Source of the DNA: Aquabacterium sp.
GTDB lineage: Bacteria; Pseudomonadota; Gammaproteobacteria; Burkholderiales; Burkholderiaceae_C
Length of the DNA stretch: 64,000 bases
Reading direction: 5' to 3'
NCBI RefSeq assembly: GCF_029946005.1
Contig: NZ_JAQSDR010000027.1
Location: forward strand, 62,001 to 126,000
A program made the position numbers and the translations under genes. The notes below the pieces were generated by a model. The model saw only the letters and a program-made list of their open reading frames with translations. It had not been told where the DNA came from and made no database searches. Positions 1-7,409 of this stretch are shown piece after piece (positions within the stretch are counted from its first letter, which is position 1; every line of letters starts with the position of its first letter).

Positions 1-243
1 GAGCCTGACCAGCCGCTACTGGTTGACATCGACTTGGCCATTCTCGGCGCGGCCCCCGAGCGCTTCGCCGAGTACGATCGGCAGGTTCGCGCTGAGTACA
101 GTTGGGTGCCGGGCTTTGTGTCCAACATCAAGCGCAAGGCCGTCTTGAAGTCATTTTTGGCCCGCCAGTACATCTACAGCACCAAACACTTCAGAGAGCG
201 CTATGAAGCACAAGCGCGCCGCAACCTGGCGCCCGTTGTCTAA
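1..243 (+). CDS. C-terminal end of a probable HD-superfamily phosphohydrolase (partial)
   Basis: The reading frame is open from the first base of the window and ends in TAA, so only about 80 C-terminal residues are present. The residues DIDLAILGA, a following AEYDRQVRAEYSWVP stretch and a basic tail with FLARQYIY resemble the C-terminus of small predicted HD-type metal-dependent phosphohydrolases, in which a D-L-x-I-L-G motif precedes an ERYxxxVRxEY helix. The catalytic HD motif lies upstream of the window, so this is family resemblance recalled from the tail alone. The codon at 34 is TTG inside the gene and not its start. Confidence 0.5.
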   Translation, partial: EPDQPLLVDIDLAILGAAPERFAEYDRQVRAEYSWVPGFVSNIKRKAVLKSFLARQYIYSTKHFRERYEAQARRNLAPVV

Positions 244-262
244 CCCTCTCGAAAGCCAAAAA

Positions 263-548
263 ATGTACTCACCAAGTATTAGGCTGGTTGCGCTCGTCGC
301 ATGCATGGCCTCTTCCCTTGCCGTTGGCCGTCTCCAAATGCGGTGAGCCTGTGTTCAAGGGTTTTTTTTGCAAGAAACCAGATTCTCAGGTTTCAACGCC
401 TTCAGCACGATCAACCACCATCATCAATGCGGCATGCGAGTCGGTTGATGAATGGACTTACAACCCTGGAGTTGGCCAGTTCATGACAACGCTCAGGTTT
501 GCATCCGGTGTTCTTATTTCAATAAAATACGGAGAACGGATCAAATAA
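263..548 (+). pseudogene. Frameshifted DUF2845-like secreted protein
   Basis: An ATG at 263 opens a signal-peptide-like stretch (MYSPSIRLVALVACMASSLAV) that runs into a stop at about 346. In another frame the sequence continues with SKCGEPVF and ends with a W-T-Y segment, LRFASGVLISIKYGE and a TAA at 548. The KCGEP start, the VDEWTYN block and the hydrophobic LRF-x-x-G-x-L-x-x-I end are what I expect of DUF2845 proteins, small periplasmic proteins of unknown function. The leader and the body lie in different frames, and the usual MRCGxxLVxxGD segment is missing between them. I call it a pseudogene with moderate confidence; a sequencing indel is the alternative. Confidence 0.45.
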
Positions 549-564
549 ATACCGGCATTACTCC

Positions 565-826
565 ATGAGAAAACTCTCAGGCCAATGCCTCTGCGGCCGT
601 GCGCTACGAGGTGAACGACAACTTCAAGTACTCAGGCTTCTGCCACTGCGCTGACTGCAGACGCTTCTCGGGCGGGCATCCCGGGCGATGAGTTCCGCTT
701 CACGGTGGGGCGGCCAAGACTCAGCGCGGCATGATCCACCTCCGCCTGGGCACCTTGGATGAAGCCCCATCCCTGCGCCCGCAGTTCCACTCCTATGTTG
801 CCTCCAAAGCGGACTGGGATACCAGC
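565..826 (+). pseudogene. Gutted GFA-family (CENP-V/GFA) gene, copy 1
   Basis: The DNA from about 571 matches the better-preserved copy at 3531-3888 closely, including the blocks encoding YEVNDNFKYSGFCHC and LGTLDEAPS. Three lesions break it: a 2-base loss near 595 shifts the frame right after the CLCG zinc motif, about 20 bases are missing near 675, and roughly 90 bases are missing near 715, removing the segment that in copy 2 encodes the second zinc pair CSQCG. GFA-family proteins are zinc proteins related to glutathione-dependent formaldehyde-activating enzyme. With the second cysteine pair lost and no continuous frame, this copy cannot make a functional protein. Confidence 0.75.
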
Positions 827-987
827 TGGCCGATGGCCTGCCGCCATACCCCGCAGGGCGCGCGTGACACCGCCGCCGCCACTGTGCTGCCTGTAGGTAA
901 ACTTCCTCTTGCACGCGCCCCGTGGTCTGCCCGCCCAAAACAAACCGCTGGCCCCATCCCATCAACGTCACCCCTGCGAGTTGGCCC

Positions 988-1389
988 ATGGACATCCCCC
1001 CGGACTTCAGTCCCTTGGCCCGCACCAGCCCCGTGCTCGACCTGATCGGCCCGATCCATGCCAAAGGCCAAGGCGCCGAGCTGGTCCTCGGCCTGCGCGT
1101 TGAGGCCAAGCATTGCAACGCCCGGGGCACCATCCACGGGGGCATCCTGGCCACCCTGGCTGACGTGGCACTGGGTTATGCCACCGCCTTCTCCGCCGAC
1201 CCGCCCATCCCCCTGGTCACCGCCAGCCTCACGCTCGATTTCACTGGCAGCGCCAAAATCGGCGACTGGATTGAGACCACGGTGGACATCCAGAAGAAGG
1301 GCGCACGCCTGGCCTTCGCCAATGGCTTCGTCCACGTCGGTACGGAGCGCATTGCTCGTGCAAGTGCGGTGTTCGCCGTGAGCACTTGA
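988..1389 (+). CDS. PaaI-type hotdog-fold thioesterase
   Basis: This is a 133-residue hotdog-fold protein. It carries the signature NARGTIHGGILATLADVALG at about residues 39-58, in which an HGG turn and a following acidic residue (Asp) form the acyl-CoA thioesterase site in PaaI/YbgC-like enzymes. The C-terminal strands (TASLTLDFTGSAKIGDWIE) also fit. It probably hydrolyses an acyl- or aryl-CoA thioester in the cytoplasm; the substrate cannot be told. The start at ATG 988 gives the normal family length. It is one of the few intact genes in the decayed first 4 kb. Confidence 0.85.
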   Translation: MDIPPDFSPLARTSPVLDLIGPIHAKGQGAELVLGLRVEAKHCNARGTIHGGILATLADVALGYATAFSADPPIPLVTASLTLDFTGSAKIGDWIETTVDIQKKGARLAFANGFVHVGTERIARASAVFAVST

Positions 1390-1395
1390 GAGCTC

Positions 1396-1978
1396 ATGCA
1401 ACAGACAGGCACCCTGCGCTCCTGGCACGATGACAAAGGCTTTGGCTTCATCGCCCCCACGCAGGGCGGGCGTGAGTTGTTCGTCCACATCAGCGCCTTC
1501 CCCCGCGATGGCTCACGCCCCACTATTGGTGAATCTCTGACCTATGAGTTCGACGAGGGCCGTGATGGAAGGCCCCAGGCGGTTCGGGTTGTGCGCCAAG
1601 CTATCGGCACGCAGAGGCCGTCGACCAAACCGGCTGGCTCCGGCAGGCCGCACCGCCACACCAGTCGCCTGAGTTCCGTGGTGGCGGTGGTGCTCGTGAT
1701 GGTTCTGGCAGCCTTTGGGTTCAAGCGCTACCAAGGCCACGCGCATCGCCAGGAGCTAACGGCCACGCCACTGCGGCAGGCTTCGCCAGCCCACTACCGT
1801 CATCCAATCTGAAATCCCAGGCAGCTTTCATTGCGACGGCCGCACGCATTGTTCGCAGATGACGTCCTGCAAGGAAGCGACTTGGTTCATCAACCATTGT
1901 CCAGCGACGGAGATGGACGGCAACCATGACGGCGTACCGTGTGAGGAGCAATTTTGCCGACGCTCTTCCTTCAATTGA
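1396..1978 (+). pseudogene. Cold-shock domain / membrane / excalibur protein split by a frameshift
   Basis: The frame from ATG 1396 encodes a cold-shock domain (GTLRSWHDDKGFGFIAP with the RNP1-like KGFGFI, then LFVHISAF), a basic linker and one membrane helix (SSVVAVVLVMVLAAFGF), and stops at 1812. In the +1 frame from about 1790 the sequence continues as a typical excalibur calcium-binding domain: FHCDGRTHCSQMTSC, then NHCPATEMDGNHDGVPCEEQFC, stopping at 1978. Excalibur domains have the DxDxDGxxCE calcium loop, which is visible here as DGNHDGVPCE. The cold-shock plus excalibur combination is a known bacterial architecture, so the two parts were almost certainly one gene. A single-base indel near 1780 splits it, through either real inactivation or sequence error. 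Confidence 0.8.
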
Positions 1979-1998
1979 CCTCCGTTGAGCACGCGCCC

Positions 1999-2335
1999 AT
2001 GGAAGAAATCACCTGGAACGACTTCACCACGGTCAGTTGCGCGTCGGCCGCATCGTCAGTGCCGACGCATTTCCTGAAGCGCGCAAGCCTGTCTACAAGC
2101 TGTACGTCGATTTCGGCCTCGAACTGGCATCAAGAAGTCGAGCGCCCAGATCACCAGCCTCTACGCGCCCGATGAACTGGTGGGCAAGCTGGTGGTGGCG
2201 GTCGTTAACTTCCCCAAGAAGCAGATCGGCCCACTGATGTCCGAGTGCCTGGTCACCGGCTTCCACAACGAGCATGGTGAGGTGGCGCTGTGCGTGCCCG
2301 ACAAGCCCGTGCCGTTGGGCACGAAGCTTCTGTGA
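1999..2335 (+). pseudogene. csaA: CsaA-like tRNA-binding domain protein, two frameshifts
   Basis: Three consecutive frames together encode one CsaA/tRNA-binding (OB-fold) protein: MEEITWNDFTTV from ATG 1999, then LRVGRIVSADAFPEARKPVY with VDFG, then KKSSAQITSLYAPDELVGK with NFPKKQIGPLMSECLVTGF and VPLGTKLL ending in TGA at 2335. CsaA is a small chaperone-like protein with a methionyl-tRNA synthetase beta-like OB fold. One frame change lies near 2035 and another near 2125. All blocks are well conserved and in the right order, so the lesions are recent or are sequence errors. The gene symbol refers to the ancestral gene. Confidence 0.75.
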
Positions 2336-2397
2336 TTTTCAGAACAGGCCCTACAATTTCTAAGCGCATTCAAAAATTCAATCACAGGGGATCTCCA

Positions 2398-3525
2398 ATG
2401 AACACCAGTTCGTATAAGGCGGCATTAATTTCTGCGGCTTCTTTGCTTTGCAGCGCGTCCGCCATGGCAGCGGGCAACTACGCCGTTTCTTTTCTCGACA
2501 CCCTGGGCGGCAGTAGAAGTGCAGTGACGGGCATCAACAACCTGGGGCAGGCCGTTGGATGGATCATCACCAGTGGTGGTGAACAACATGCTGTGCTTTG
2601 GGATTTGACTACCACGTCAGACCTTGGCACCTTGGGCGGTTCCAGCAGGAGGGCCACGGCCATCAACGACCTTGGGCAGGTTTCAGGCATCTCTGACACA
2701 AGTATCGATCAGCACTCGCACGCAGTACTTTGGAACAATAAACAGCCAAGCGACCTGGGCACTATCGGGGGGGCAAAAAGCGAAGGGCTTGCGATCAACA
2801 ATGCGGGTCAGGTGGCAGGCGGGGCATACACCGCCAATTTCGAGGCGTATCACGCGGTGGTCTGGAGCCAAGGCGCGGTCATCGACCTCGGAACACTGCC
2901 GGGAGGCGGCGTCAGTGAGGCCCGGGCAATCAACGCGAGCGGTCAGGCAGCCGGCTATTCGTACACCGCCGATGGCATTGGCCATGCCACTCTATGGCGC
3001 GATTCGACCGTCATTGACCTGGGCACATTGGGCGGTCAGCAAAGCTACGCCTATGGGATCAATGACGCCGGGCAAGTGGTGGGTTGGGCAGAGATGTCAG
3101 GCACCCCGGGGTTGCACGCCACTTTGTGGGACAACGGCAAAATCAAAGACCTTGGTGCGCTTGGGGCCTCGGAAAACACTAGCTGGGCCAGTGCGATCAA
3201 CAACGCCGGAATCATTGTGGGCGGCAGCCAACTGGGCGGCTTGAGCCACCACGCGGTCCTCTGGGACGGCGCAACGATGTTCGACCTCAACACCCTGCTC
3301 GACGCTGGATCGCAGGCGGAGGGGTGGGAGATTCAAGGGGCGAGCGACATCAATGACGCAGGTGTCATCGTTGCCAATGCATTCAATGCAAGGACACTTC
3401 AAAGCCGAGGGGTTTTGATCACCCCGTCCGTGCCGGAACCCGGTGCGCTCTTTTTGATGTTTTTTGGCTTGACGGTATTGGGGTGCTCTGCAAAATTTCG
3501 CTGCTTTGGGCGCAGCAAAGCATAG
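2398..3525 (+). CDS. PEP-CTERM protein with HAF (DLGTLGG) repeats
   Basis: This 375-residue protein starts at ATG 2398, preceded by an AGGGG ribosome site. It has a signal peptide (residues about 1-24, ending SASAMA) and a body of repeated units built on L-G-T-L-G-G followed by A-x-x-I-N-x-x-G-Q-V-x-G, the extracellular HAF repeat. Near residue 345 it has a VPEPG motif, then a hydrophobic stretch and a basic tail (RCFGRSKA). PEP-CTERM tails are sorting signals recognised by an exosortase (EpsH/XrtA type) in exopolysaccharide-producing proteobacteria. The protein is therefore probably exported and anchored or processed at the cell surface. The function of the repeat domain is not known. A second HAF-like protein lies at 26423-27565. 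Confidence 0.88.
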   Translation: MNTSSYKAALISAASLLCSASAMAAGNYAVSFLDTLGGSRSAVTGINNLGQAVGWIITSGGEQHAVLWDLTTTSDLGTLGGSSRRATAINDLGQVSGISDTSIDQHSHAVLWNNKQPSDLGTIGGAKSEGLAINNAGQVAGGAYTANFEAYHAVVWSQGAVIDLGTLPGGGVSEARAINASGQAAGYSYTADGIGHATLWRDSTVIDLGTLGGQQSYAYGINDAGQVVGWAEMSGTPGLHATLWDNGKIKDLGALGASENTSWASAINNAGIIVGGSQLGGLSHHAVLWDGATMFDLNTLLDAGSQAEGWEIQGASDINDAGVIVANAFNARTLQSRGVLITPSVPEPGALFLMFFGLTVLGCSAKFRCFGRSKA

Positions 3526-4055
3526 AAAAGAAGCTGACAGGAAGGTGCCTGTGCGGCGCGGTGCGCTACGAGGTCAACGACAACTTCAAGTACTCAGGCT
3601 TTTGCCATTGCTCGGATTGCCGTCGCTTCGCGGGCTCGGCATCGTCCGCCATGGCAGGCATCCCGAGCGATGAGTTCCGCTTCACCTCGGGGCTTGACGC
3701 GGTCAAGCAGTACACCAAGACCGAGAGCACCGTGCTGGCCTTTTGCAGCCAGTGTGGCGCCAGTCTGTACGCAGCCAAGCCGCAGCGCGGCATGGTCCAC
3801 CTGCGACTGGGCACCTTGGACGAAGCGCCCTCCGTCCGCCCTCAGTTCCATTCCTGCGTTGCGTCGAAGGCGGGGTGGGACACCAGCGACGTGTCTTTGC
3901 TGAAGACCGGCGACCCGCAACGGGGTGACGTGATCGTGTTCATGTCGCCGCAGGATGGCACCCGGCTCATCAAACGCCTGGTCGGGCTGCCTGGCGACAC
4001 CGTGGCCATGCGGGCCAAGGTGCTGTACGTCAATGGCACCGCCTTGGCCCCGTGA
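3483..4055 (+). CDS. Chimeric ORF: GFA-family domain fused to a signal peptidase I fragment (GFA copy 2)
   Basis: The first about 130 residues are a GFA/CENP-V zinc domain with CLCGAVRYE, CHCSDCRR and CSQCGASLY, the cysteine pairs expected for zinc. It breaks at VASKAGWDTSD, near the usual C-terminus. The frame then continues directly into a signal peptidase I piece with GDVIVF and LIKRLVGLPGDTV, where the Lys of IKR is the general base in LepB, but without the N-terminal membrane anchor and catalytic Ser. The junction at about 3890 is a deletion or recombination scar. The GTG at 3483 overlaps the preceding gene by 43 bases; a start nearer 3522 is possible, but the codon there is ATA. The GFA half may still fold, while the LepB part cannot work as a peptidase. 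Confidence 0.6.
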   Translation: MLCKISLLWAQQSIEKKLTGRCLCGAVRYEVNDNFKYSGFCHCSDCRRFAGSASSAMAGIPSDEFRFTSGLDAVKQYTKTESTVLAFCSQCGASLYAAKPQRGMVHLRLGTLDEAPSVRPQFHSCVASKAGWDTSDVSLLKTGDPQRGDVIVFMSPQDGTRLIKRLVGLPGDTVAMRAKVLYVNGTALAP

Positions 4056-4187
4056 CAACTGCGCCGACTCGCGCTATTTCGGCTTCGTGCCCCGGCACCT
4101 GCTGGTGGGCCGTGCGCACCCCACGTGCTGGTCTCTGCCGACATCAAGGGCCGGTGGCGTCCCCGCCTGGAGCAGGGCATACTTTGA
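3892..4187 (+). pseudogene. lepB: Signal peptidase I (LepB) remnant in three frames
   Basis: Recognisable LepB blocks follow each other in different frames. GDVIVF and IKRLVGLPGD are in the frame of the upstream chimeric ORF. RDNCADSRYFGFVPRHLLVGRAH, from about 4051, is the conserved box E normally read GDNRDNSxDSRxFGFVP. VLVSADIKGRWRPRLEQG, from about 4122 to TGA 4187, is in a third frame. The segment joining NGTALAP to RDN is shorter than in family members, and the N-terminal anchor and serine are absent. It is a dead fragment; a functional lepB must exist elsewhere. Confidence 0.75.
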
Positions 4188-4217
4188 CGGTCACGCCATC
4201 GCGTGAAGGAGCCCCCC

Positions 4218-4295
4218 ATGGCAGACAGCCCCGAGAAGCGCAAAAACCTGTGGGACAAGGTTGTCGTCCATCGCGCCCCAGGTCTTGGGCAATGA
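4218..4295 (+). CDS. 25-residue ORF, possible leader or remnant N-terminus
   Basis: An ATG at 4218 follows a GGAG-like site (gaaggagccccccATG) and encodes a short, charged peptide (MADSPEKRKNLWDKVV) that stops at TGA 4295. The stop overlaps the ATG of the next gene as ATGA, which suggests translational coupling. The strong ribosome site suggests it is translated or was the start of a longer gene. I recognise no family, and given the decay around it this may be the front end of a truncated gene. Confidence 0.3.
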   Translation: MADSPEKRKNLWDKVVVHRAPGLGQ

Positions 4296-4729
4296 ACATG
4301 AGCAATGCCGATCAATCAACCGAGCTGACCGCGTCGGAAGTGGTCCAGCTCGTGACCCACTACGGGAACATGCGATTTGCCATGTTCACCGTGTTCTCGG
4401 CGATCTTGGGTGCGCTGATCAGCTTTCCATTTTCCGCAGGCGGCCAGGTTTTCTTCAGGGACTATCCGCAGTTCAGGGCACTTCTGGGCATCAGCGGCCT
4501 GGTGTTGTCGCTCATGTTCACCTTGGCCGAAGGGCGCATCGCCTGCCTGCTGTACGTCTACCAGCATGATCTCTACACCCGTTCAGAGGCGCTCAAGCCA
4601 GGGTGGAATATCTTCTGGGCCTTCTTTGCATCGATCACGATGGCCGCGCCCCTCGTGCTGTCGGCACTGTTCTGGCTCAGCTACTGGTTGTCTGATCTGC
4701 AGATTCCCTTGGCGCCTGGGGTGAAGTGA
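4292..4729 (+). CDS. Small inner-membrane protein of unknown function
   Basis: This 145-residue protein has about four hydrophobic segments: MFTVFSAILGALISFPF, ALLGISGLVLSLMFTLAEG, NIFWAFFASITMAAPLVLSA, and the nearby LFWLSYWL. It has a short polar N-terminus and a VTHYGNMRF stretch before the first helix. The ATG at 4292 overlaps the stop of the preceding short ORF by 4 bases. It looks like a small multi-pass membrane protein; I do not recognise the family and no catalytic motif is visible. It marks the end of the decayed region. Confidence 0.65.
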   Translation: MNMSNADQSTELTASEVVQLVTHYGNMRFAMFTVFSAILGALISFPFSAGGQVFFRDYPQFRALLGISGLVLSLMFTLAEGRIACLLYVYQHDLYTRSEALKPGWNIFWAFFASITMAAPLVLSALFWLSYWLSDLQIPLAPGVK

Positions 4730-4792
4730 TTTTTGCGCGGGTCTTGGTGAACAATGCCGAGACCATGTCGTTCATTGCAGGGAGTTAGATTG

Positions 4793-5530
4793 ATGGTTTC
4801 AAAGACTGTTCGCGCGTTCGCGTTCTGTCTGGCATTGCTGGGTTTACATGGCGCGGCCATGTCTCAGGTGGCCAAGTCCGTGGCCGAAGGGCTGATGCGA
4901 AAGTCCGGCCTGTGCGAGCAGCTGGGCTCCATCGGACCGCAAATGGAGGTGGGTCTGGCCGCCACCGCGGAAAGGTCGGCCGCGAAGATTTCACCGGACG
5001 AGTTGAAGAGCCTCGGCCAGGCGTTCGCCGCCGCTTACTCGCCCCTGCACCTGTGCTCTGCCTGCCTGGGCGTCATGGCCGATCCCCAGGCCCGGGTGCA
5101 AGCTGGCGCGATGGTGCTTTCAAGCGCCACGGCTGACAGGCTGGCGTTGTTGAAGCGCTTCACGGTTGCCACCCGTGCGGCAGAGGCCAGCGTTGACATC
5201 ATCATCAACACGGCCATCGGGATGCAAGAGGGCTTGGCCAAGGTGTCGTCGGCCGGGCAGAAACCGCAAGTCAAGGCGATGCGCGCGGCGCTGGAACAGC
5301 CGCGACCAAAGCTGCAGGAGAGCTTTGAGGGGATGATGCTGGCCTTGTCGGCGAGCACGTACGAAAGCGTCAATGACGAGACCTTTGATCGCTACGTCGA
5401 CTTTCTGCAAAGCCCAGCCGGGCGCCACTACAACGACGTGGCCCTTCGCGCGATCGACCGGGTCTTTGTCAAAGCCGCACGCTATGTGGGGCACGGCATG
5501 CCTGCAATCAAGTCCAAGGCCAATCTATGA
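4793..5530 (+). CDS. Secreted protein with C-terminal DUF2059-like domain
   Basis: The protein has 245 residues. A signal peptide ends near residue 24 (LALLGLHGAAMSQ), and the rest is soluble and helical. The C-terminal part (SFEGMMLALSASTYESVNDETFDRYVDFLQSPAGRHY) resembles DUF2059, where a YVxFLxSPxGxxY end is typical. Two Cys in LHLCSACLG could form a disulfide. The function is unknown and the location presumably periplasmic. The ATG at 4793 is chosen because it directly precedes the signal peptide. It overlaps the next gene by 4 bases (ATGA), so the two are probably co-translated. Confidence 0.7.
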   Translation: MVSKTVRAFAFCLALLGLHGAAMSQVAKSVAEGLMRKSGLCEQLGSIGPQMEVGLAATAERSAAKISPDELKSLGQAFAAAYSPLHLCSACLGVMADPQARVQAGAMVLSSATADRLALLKRFTVATRAAEASVDIIINTAIGMQEGLAKVSSAGQKPQVKAMRAALEQPRPKLQESFEGMMLALSASTYESVNDETFDRYVDFLQSPAGRHYNDVALRAIDRVFVKAARYVGHGMPAIKSKANL

Positions 5531-6564
5531 AGAAAATGCGCCGGGTCATTACAGCTTTCTTGCTCCACGCCGTTTGCCTCGCGTCGAACGCCGAGGTGGG
5601 CCTGGTGGAGTGGCCGGAATCTGAAGCGGCCGGCCCTGTCACGGTTTTCTTCCCCACCGATGCCGCAGAGCAGGATGTCAAGCGTGGTGAGGTTTCCTTG
5701 CGGGTGGCGGTCGATGCCGCGCCCATCAAAGGCAATGGGGCCTTGGTTGTCATTTCGCACGGCTCGTCGGCATCGCCCTGGGTGTACTTGGACATTGCCC
5801 GGGCATTGGTGAGGGCCGGGTTTGTCGTGGCCCTGCCCGAACACTACCAGGACAACGACAAGAATGGCTGGGAGCCTGGGCCGGCCAGTTGGAAGCGTCG
5901 GCCGCTGGAGGTGTCCAAGGCCATTGATGCCGTGTCCAAGAACCCGACATTCTCGCCGTTGCTTCAGTTCGACCGCGTGGGCATGTATGGCATGTCGGCC
6001 GGTGGGCACACGGCGCTCTCACTGGCGGGTGGACGTTGGTCTCCGGCCAGGTTCAAGCAGCATTGCCAGGCCAACATGGTCGAGGACTTCCAGACTTGCG
6101 TGGGCCTCATCACCCGATTGACCAACGGTCCGCTCGACGGGATGAAGGTGGCCGTGGCAAGTTGGGTCATCGGCTTGAGGTTCTCGGACGAGACCTGGTA
6201 CGAGCACAGTGATCCGCGCATCAAGGCGGTGGTGGCCGGGGTGCCGCTTGCGGCGGACTTTGATCTGGCGTCCTTGAGCCATCCCAAGGTGAAGCTGGGC
6301 ATCATCTCAGTCCAGAAGGACCGTTGGTTGATCCCGAAGTTTCACAGCGATGCCGTCTTGAAAGCCTGCAGGAGTTGCGAGTCATTGGTGCACTTGGAAA
6401 ATGCAGGCCATGGCGCGCTGCTGTCGCCTTTGCCGCACAATCTGAGTGGCCTGGCGGAGGATTTGATCTCTGATCCGCCGGGCTTTAACAGGGCGCAGAC
6501 CACCCGCACAGTGAATGACCTGATTGTGGGTTTTCTCATCAAGAACCTGGAAGTGGCAAGGTGA
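5527..6564 (+). CDS. Secreted alpha/beta hydrolase (dienelactone hydrolase / PAF-acetylhydrolase-like)
   Basis: The protein has 345 residues with an N-terminal signal peptide ending about residue 22 (HAVCLASNA). The oxyanion strand ALVVISHGSSASPW and the nucleophile elbow GMYGMSAGGHTAL (G-x-S-x-G, Ser in MSAGG) define an alpha/beta hydrolase. A late His in ENAGHGALLSPLP is a candidate catalytic base. Family members of this kind are annotated as predicted dienelactone hydrolases or platelet-activating-factor acetylhydrolase-like esterases; the substrate is unknown. It overlaps the preceding gene and touches the following cupin gene (TGATG), forming a tight cluster. Confidence 0.8.
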   Translation: MKKMRRVITAFLLHAVCLASNAEVGLVEWPESEAAGPVTVFFPTDAAEQDVKRGEVSLRVAVDAAPIKGNGALVVISHGSSASPWVYLDIARALVRAGFVVALPEHYQDNDKNGWEPGPASWKRRPLEVSKAIDAVSKNPTFSPLLQFDRVGMYGMSAGGHTALSLAGGRWSPARFKQHCQANMVEDFQTCVGLITRLTNGPLDGMKVAVASWVIGLRFSDETWYEHSDPRIKAVVAGVPLAADFDLASLSHPKVKLGIISVQKDRWLIPKFHSDAVLKACRSCESLVHLENAGHGALLSPLPHNLSGLAEDLISDPPGFNRAQTTRTVNDLIVGFLIKNLEVAR

Positions 6565-6887
6565 TGGTCGCGCCCGTTGACAACCTTTTCGCCGACGTAA
6601 GGCCACCGGCCGATGGCGAGCGGTTTGACACCATCCTGCGCCACAAGAACCTGCACGTGGAGCGGATCGTCAGCTCCTCCAGCATCACGCCGCAAACCTA
6701 TGTTCAGACGCAGGACGAGTGGGTGCTGCTGCTTCAAGGCGAGGCCATGGTGACTGTGGCTGGCGAGTCCGTGTCACTCAAGGCGGGCGATCACCTGTTC
6801 CTGCCGGCCGGCGTGTCGCACACCGTTGAGCGCACTTCGGACGGGGCCCTGTGGCTTGCTGTGCACCTTCACCCATCTACCCTTTAG
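6564..6887 (+). CDS. Small single-domain cupin
   Basis: The protein has 107 residues forming one cupin barrel. VQTQDEWVLLLQGEAMVTVAGE corresponds to motif 1 and GDHLFLPAGVSHTVERT to motif 2, with His in the latter. Some motif-1 metal ligands are replaced (QTQDEW instead of HxHxxxE), as in several stand-alone cupins, so metal binding is uncertain. The ATG at 6564 overlaps the stop of the hydrolase gene by one base; GTG 6561 is an alternative. The role is unknown and the protein probably cytoplasmic. Confidence 0.8.
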   Translation: MVAPVDNLFADVRPPADGERFDTILRHKNLHVERIVSSSSITPQTYVQTQDEWVLLLQGEAMVTVAGESVSLKAGDHLFLPAGVSHTVERTSDGALWLAVHLHPSTL

Positions 6888-6892
6888 GGCCC

Positions 6893-7312
6893 ATGACAGA
6901 GAATCCCTATTCCCCACCGCTCGCCGACGTTCAACTCAAGCCCGCGGAGCCGGTGGTGCCAGACAAGGTGCTCAAGAAGATCAAGAACGCGGTGTTCGCC
7001 GGGCTCCTGTCTGCCGCCGTCACCCTGGTTTTCACGGTGATCGCCATGAATGGCACCAGCCTGGCAGGTTTCACGCCTTGGCAGATGATCGACGTTGTTC
7101 TCATCCTTGGGCTGACTTTCGGCATCCATCGCCGCAGCCGGGTCTGTGCCGTGGCCATGCTCGGGTATTTCATTGTGTCCAAGATCGTGATCGTGGCCGA
7201 GACGGGAAAATTCAGCGGCGGCTTCCTGTCGGTGGTCTTTTTGTATTACTACGCTCAGGGCGCGATCGGGACCTTCGAATACCAGAAGCTGCGCAAGGCT
7301 CAGGCGTCATGA
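6893..7312 (+). CDS. Small multi-pass membrane protein, unknown
   Basis: The protein has 139 residues. The N-terminus (MTENPYSPPLADVQ) matches the short Pro-rich tail seen on many uncharacterised membrane proteins. About four hydrophobic helices follow (AVFAGLLSAAVTLVFTVIA, MIDVVLILGLTFGI, VCAVAMLGYFIVSKIVIVAE, FLSVVFLYYYAQGAIG). The ATG at 6893 lies 5 bases after the cupin stop, so the two are probably co-transcribed. No specific family is recognised. Confidence 0.65.
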   Translation: MTENPYSPPLADVQLKPAEPVVPDKVLKKIKNAVFAGLLSAAVTLVFTVIAMNGTSLAGFTPWQMIDVVLILGLTFGIHRRSRVCAVAMLGYFIVSKIVIVAETGKFSGGFLSVVFLYYYAQGAIGTFEYQKLRKAQAS

Positions 7313-7409
7313 TGGTTTGGGCGCGAGCGAGTCATGTCGATTTCGAGCAAGCTTCTTCGTCGTGCTTAAGAGGGCCGTCCTCGCTTTCAGATTTCAGGAG
7401 TGATTGACC

